Assembly (NCBI GenBank): GCA_017472925.1
Contig: JAFUNS010000034.1
Coordinates: 124,001 to 188,000, forward strand
Length of the DNA stretch: 64,000 nucleotides
Reading direction: 5' to 3'
Origin: Bacteroides sp.
GTDB taxonomy: Bacteria > Bacteroidota > Bacteroidia > Bacteroidales > Bacteroidaceae
The notes under the pieces were generated by a model. The model saw nothing but the letters and a program-made list of their open reading frames with translations, had not been told where the DNA came from and did no database searches. A program made the position numbers and the translations under genes. Each line of letters opens with the position of its first letter. Positions within the stretch are counted from its first letter, which is position 1. This document shows positions 61,801 through 64,000 of the stretch, piece by piece.

Positions 61801-63546
61801 TTATAGTTCTCCACTCTCTTCAAGAGCTTTAAGTCCAATGTTTAAAGCTTTAGCAATAATATCATTTTGTTTTTTATATTTTTCGCCAAGCATATAAACC
61901 ATTTTCCCTCTTTCACCTTCCGTTTTTATCAGTTCTGATTTCTTTAGTTGGTCCAAGAAGTTTCGCAACTGTTTGTCTGTAACATGATCACCAACAATTT
62001 TTAATATATCTGCTTTTTTAGCTTTACCATATTTTTCAAGATATGGAGCTAATACTGCAAGAACCTGAGTTGCTGTCCAATCTACAAGTTTAGAATAATC
62101 TGCAGTTTTACCAGCAACCTCATAATAATGCCTAGCAAGAGTATAGAACTGAGAATTAGTTTTACCATGCTTTTCTATACAATTCTTTTCTTCCAGTCTT
62201 TTGGCAATATTCTTGTCTATGTTTTTATGTTGACCATCTCTAATTTTACACATCTCGATGACGTCAAAAACAGTCAGCTTTTCATTGTCTGGTAAATCAC
62301 GCTGAATTGTTTGTACAAAAAGAGCAAAACTAGCATCTTTCACTAAAGCCGACAAAATGGCTGTAACATCAAAGTCGTCCGATTTAGAATAATCAGGTTC
62401 TGGTTTACCTTCCGCAAGAGTATATAAGAAGATTTTGTCCATTCCTTGTCCGGAACGTTCTACGACACCAGTTTTTGATAAGACGTCTGCTAAAAGACGA
62501 TTTCTAGGAGTGCTTGGTACAGTCAATAGGTTTTCCAATGAAACTCCTTGAGGGAATCCACCTGCATTGATTATATCCAATCTGGTAGGATATAATTTAA
62601 TAACGATTTCGCTATTACGTCTATAATCACGATGTGCAAAAGCATTATTGACAATCTCTCTAATAACATCTTCATTGAAATAGGGGATGTCAAAAATATA
62701 GGCACCTTCTCTAACGGGGAAAGAACCATTCTTGTCATTTATTTCATCCCACACTAAATCAATCAGTTTATAAAAAGGTTGGCCGAATTCTTTTCTATTA
62801 TTAAATTCGATTTGTCCTTCTGTTCTTCTATATTCAAGCTTTACTTTGGCTTGTGGGAAAATCTTATTTATAACATCTTCTTTTCCGACGAGCAATACTG
62901 CGGCATTGGTTACTTTTCCTTCTTTGATCAATCCTAAATCACTCAAGGCTTGGAAAGGTGGTAATGAAGTAAAAGAAGGATTTTTCTGTTTGATTGAATA
63001 CTTTTCTTTAAGGATTTCAATTGCTTCTAAATCCAAATCGTCAAATGTAGCTTCATCACAAATACGTTCTGAGAAGTCAGGCTCTTGTTCTTGAATAATA
63101 GAGATATATGTTTTATCATCCATTGGTTTGAGTTCTTCGCCAACTCGCATCAATGGAACATCTTCAAATTTATACAATTTTCCTGTTGGACGAGGTGGAA
63201 CTTCTATAACCAAAACTCTTTTCTTATTTTCGTCATAAAGTTCATAAATCATTGGGCGGATTCCCAAATCCTTATAGATTTCACTTTCTAACACTCCGAT
63301 TGCATTTAATGATTGCGATGTGCCAACAACTGCATGTGGATACGCATCATGCATTCCCAAAACCAATCGTCCACCATTTTCGTTACATAATGCAACGACA
63401 TATCCAAGAATACATTTTCTACGGTCCTTTGGATCCATTTTGCTTGCACCATTGTACGAGAAGTTTCCATTCTCAGCTTTCTTGAACTCAACATGGTCTT
63501 CAGACTCTCGTTGAAGTTGTAGTTCTTCTATCGTATATTTCTTCAT
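61801..63546 (-). CDS. Schlafen AlbA_2 / HATPase_c_4 ATP-binding protein
   Basis: A 581-aa protein. The N-terminal AlbA_2 (Schlafen-type) domain is marked by EDHVEFKKAENG (about 15-26) and GGRLVLGMHDAYPHAVVG (about 58-75). A middle part holds a GHKL-type ATPase-like region with VNNAFAHRDYRRNSEI (about 295-310) and the downstream PRNRLLADVLSKTGVVERSGQG. The C-terminus is a chain of winged-helix segments. Such proteins are annotated as ATP-dependent helicase or transcriptional regulators and are frequent in defence islands. A non-ATG start 3 codons upstream is possible; MKKYTIEE is chosen. It follows the probable methyltransferase by 42 bases. Confidence 0.85.
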   Translation of the reverse strand: MKKYTIEELQLQRESEDHVEFKKAENGNFSYNGASKMDPKDRRKCILGYVVALCNENGGRLVLGMHDAYPHAVVGTSQSLNAIGVLESEIYKDLGIRPMIYELYDENKKRVLVIEVPPRPTGKLYKFEDVPLMRVGEELKPMDDKTYISIIQEQEPDFSERICDEATFDDLDLEAIEILKEKYSIKQKNPSFTSLPPFQALSDLGLIKEGKVTNAAVLLVGKEDVINKIFPQAKVKLEYRRTEGQIEFNNRKEFGQPFYKLIDLVWDEINDKNGSFPVREGAYIFDIPYFNEDVIREIVNNAFAHRDYRRNSEIVIKLYPTRLDIINAGGFPQGVSLENLLTVPSTPRNRLLADVLSKTGVVERSGQGMDKIFLYTLAEGKPEPDYSKSDDFDVTAILSALVKDASFALFVQTIQRDLPDNEKLTVFDVIEMCKIRDGQHKNIDKNIAKRLEEKNCIEKHGKTNSQFYTLARHYYEVAGKTADYSKLVDWTATQVLAVLAPYLEKYGKAKKADILKIVGDHVTDKQLRNFLDQLKKSELIKTEGERGKMVYMLGEKYKKQNDIIAKALNIGLKALEESGEL

Positions 63547-63588
63547 ACTAAACAATTTCTAATCAATTACAAATATACCACCATTCCC

Positions 63589-64000
63589 TTACACTCTCAT
63601 TGAAGCGATGTCGTAGTACTGCAACAGTACTTCGTCTTCTTGGAGGAGTGATTCCTGTATATGGTCGCCCACGGTGACGATGGCTTGGTAATTCTTCTGC
63701 TTGTAGCATTCCTTGAAGCCATAGCGGAGCACTTCCAGACGAGTGTCTTTCATGCGCTTAGCTTTGGGCTTTGATGCTTGTTCGAGGTAGAGGTTGAATT
63801 CCTTCATCAACTTCTTACCACGGAGTATTTCGAGGTCGGCAGCCTTTTCTGCATCCGGTTTACGCCATTTCCCGTCTTCGTCTTTGATGAAGTTCTCTTC
63901 GAGGATAACAGCTAGCTCTGGCAATACGTCTCCCTTCTTGGGTGCTACCATGTCTTTCATCCAGTTAGGAAGAATTTCTTGGTAGGTCTGTGGTTCTGCA
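63589..64000 (-). CDS. C-terminal part of a probable site-specific DNA methyltransferase
   Basis: The frame stays open to the window edge: 13 codons precede the first visible Met. About 137 residues are seen. The pattern VLPELAVILEENFIKDEDG followed by KWRKPDAEKAADLEILRGK and LEVLRYGFKECYKQKNYQAI resembles, from memory, the tail of N6/N4-type DNA methylases found in gene clusters with helicases. No catalytic motif (NPPY/DPPY) is in the visible part, so the identity is tentative. Direction and spacing place it first, or early, in the island operon. Confidence 0.45.
   Translation of the reverse strand, partial: AEPQTYQEILPNWMKDMVAPKKGDVLPELAVILEENFIKDEDGKWRKPDAEKAADLEILRGKKLMKEFNLYLEQASKPKAKRMKDTRLEVLRYGFKECYKQKNYQAIVTVGDHIQESLLQEDEVLLQYYDIASMRV

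Noticed and set aside
55072..64000. Calling the operon a confirmed BREX type 3 or DISARM system
   Set aside because: PglZ and SNF2 fit, but BrxC/PglY, DrmB/DrmC and a complete methylase are not visible and the other partners are unassigned.

Overview
The window is a chromosomal segment from a member of the Bacteroidales, most likely Bacteroides, Phocaeicola or a close relative. Evidence for this: upstream regions carry the Bacteroidetes -7 motif TAnnTTTG and almost no Shine-Dalgarno sequences; tRNA genes lack an encoded CCA; and typical Bacteroidales families are present (two-component regulator propeller proteins, DUF6242 lipoprotein, tandem OmpH/Skp genes behind bamA, ferredoxin-type 2-oxoglutarate oxidoreductase, ATP-type PEP carboxykinase). 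Genus and species cannot be fixed from sequence reading alone.

Layout. 0-10.8 kb: end of kbl, tRNA-Arg, korAB, pckA, a lipoprotein nitroreductase, typA, a membrane-anchored response regulator, rpsO, and the mtnN-luxS activated-methyl-cycle operon. 10.8-15.8 kb: a YfhO-type membrane protein and a propeller/Y_Y_Y sensor that stops just after its transmembrane helix. 15.9-28.8 kb: a surface-polysaccharide region with two groups of glycosyltransferases, a LicD-family transferase, a cytidylyltransferase-Gfo/Idh fusion, an SDR reductase and a flippase, the last three placed directly behind metG. A 1 kb tandem-repeat stretch and an ATPase gene with a nonsense codon interrupt it. 28.8-50.8 kb: conserved core genes (YifB, thioredoxin-like and TPR lipoproteins, xerD/aroQ divergent pair, rbfA, a LolE-like permease, murI, the DUF6242-uppS-bamA-skp-skp envelope operon, ribD/prmC divergent pair, recX, comF, pyrE, argH, aldo-keto reductase).

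50.9-64 kb: directly after a tRNA-Gly/tRNA-Leu pair the content changes to AT-rich, minus-strand genes that look like an anti-phage defence island. Its tight operon, read right to left, is: a probable DNA methyltransferase (cut by the window edge), a Schlafen-AlbA/HATPase protein, an SNF2 helicase, a PglZ phosphatase-fold protein, an unrecognised 203-aa protein and a 588-aa protein with a PD-(D/E)XK nuclease motif. Three further genes follow: an HsdR_N-DUF2971 fusion, a PIN-like protein and a two-helix membrane protein with coiled coil. The PglZ + SNF2 + methylase combination is BREX/DISARM-like, but no BrxC/PglY-type ATPase lies inside the window and several partners are unfamiliar. This is the strongest candidate here for a little-described system.

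Other points of interest are two orphan halves of what looks like a hybrid two-component system without a kinase, a possible CDP-alditol synthesis plus LicD transfer module, and several families of dispersed intergenic hairpins.
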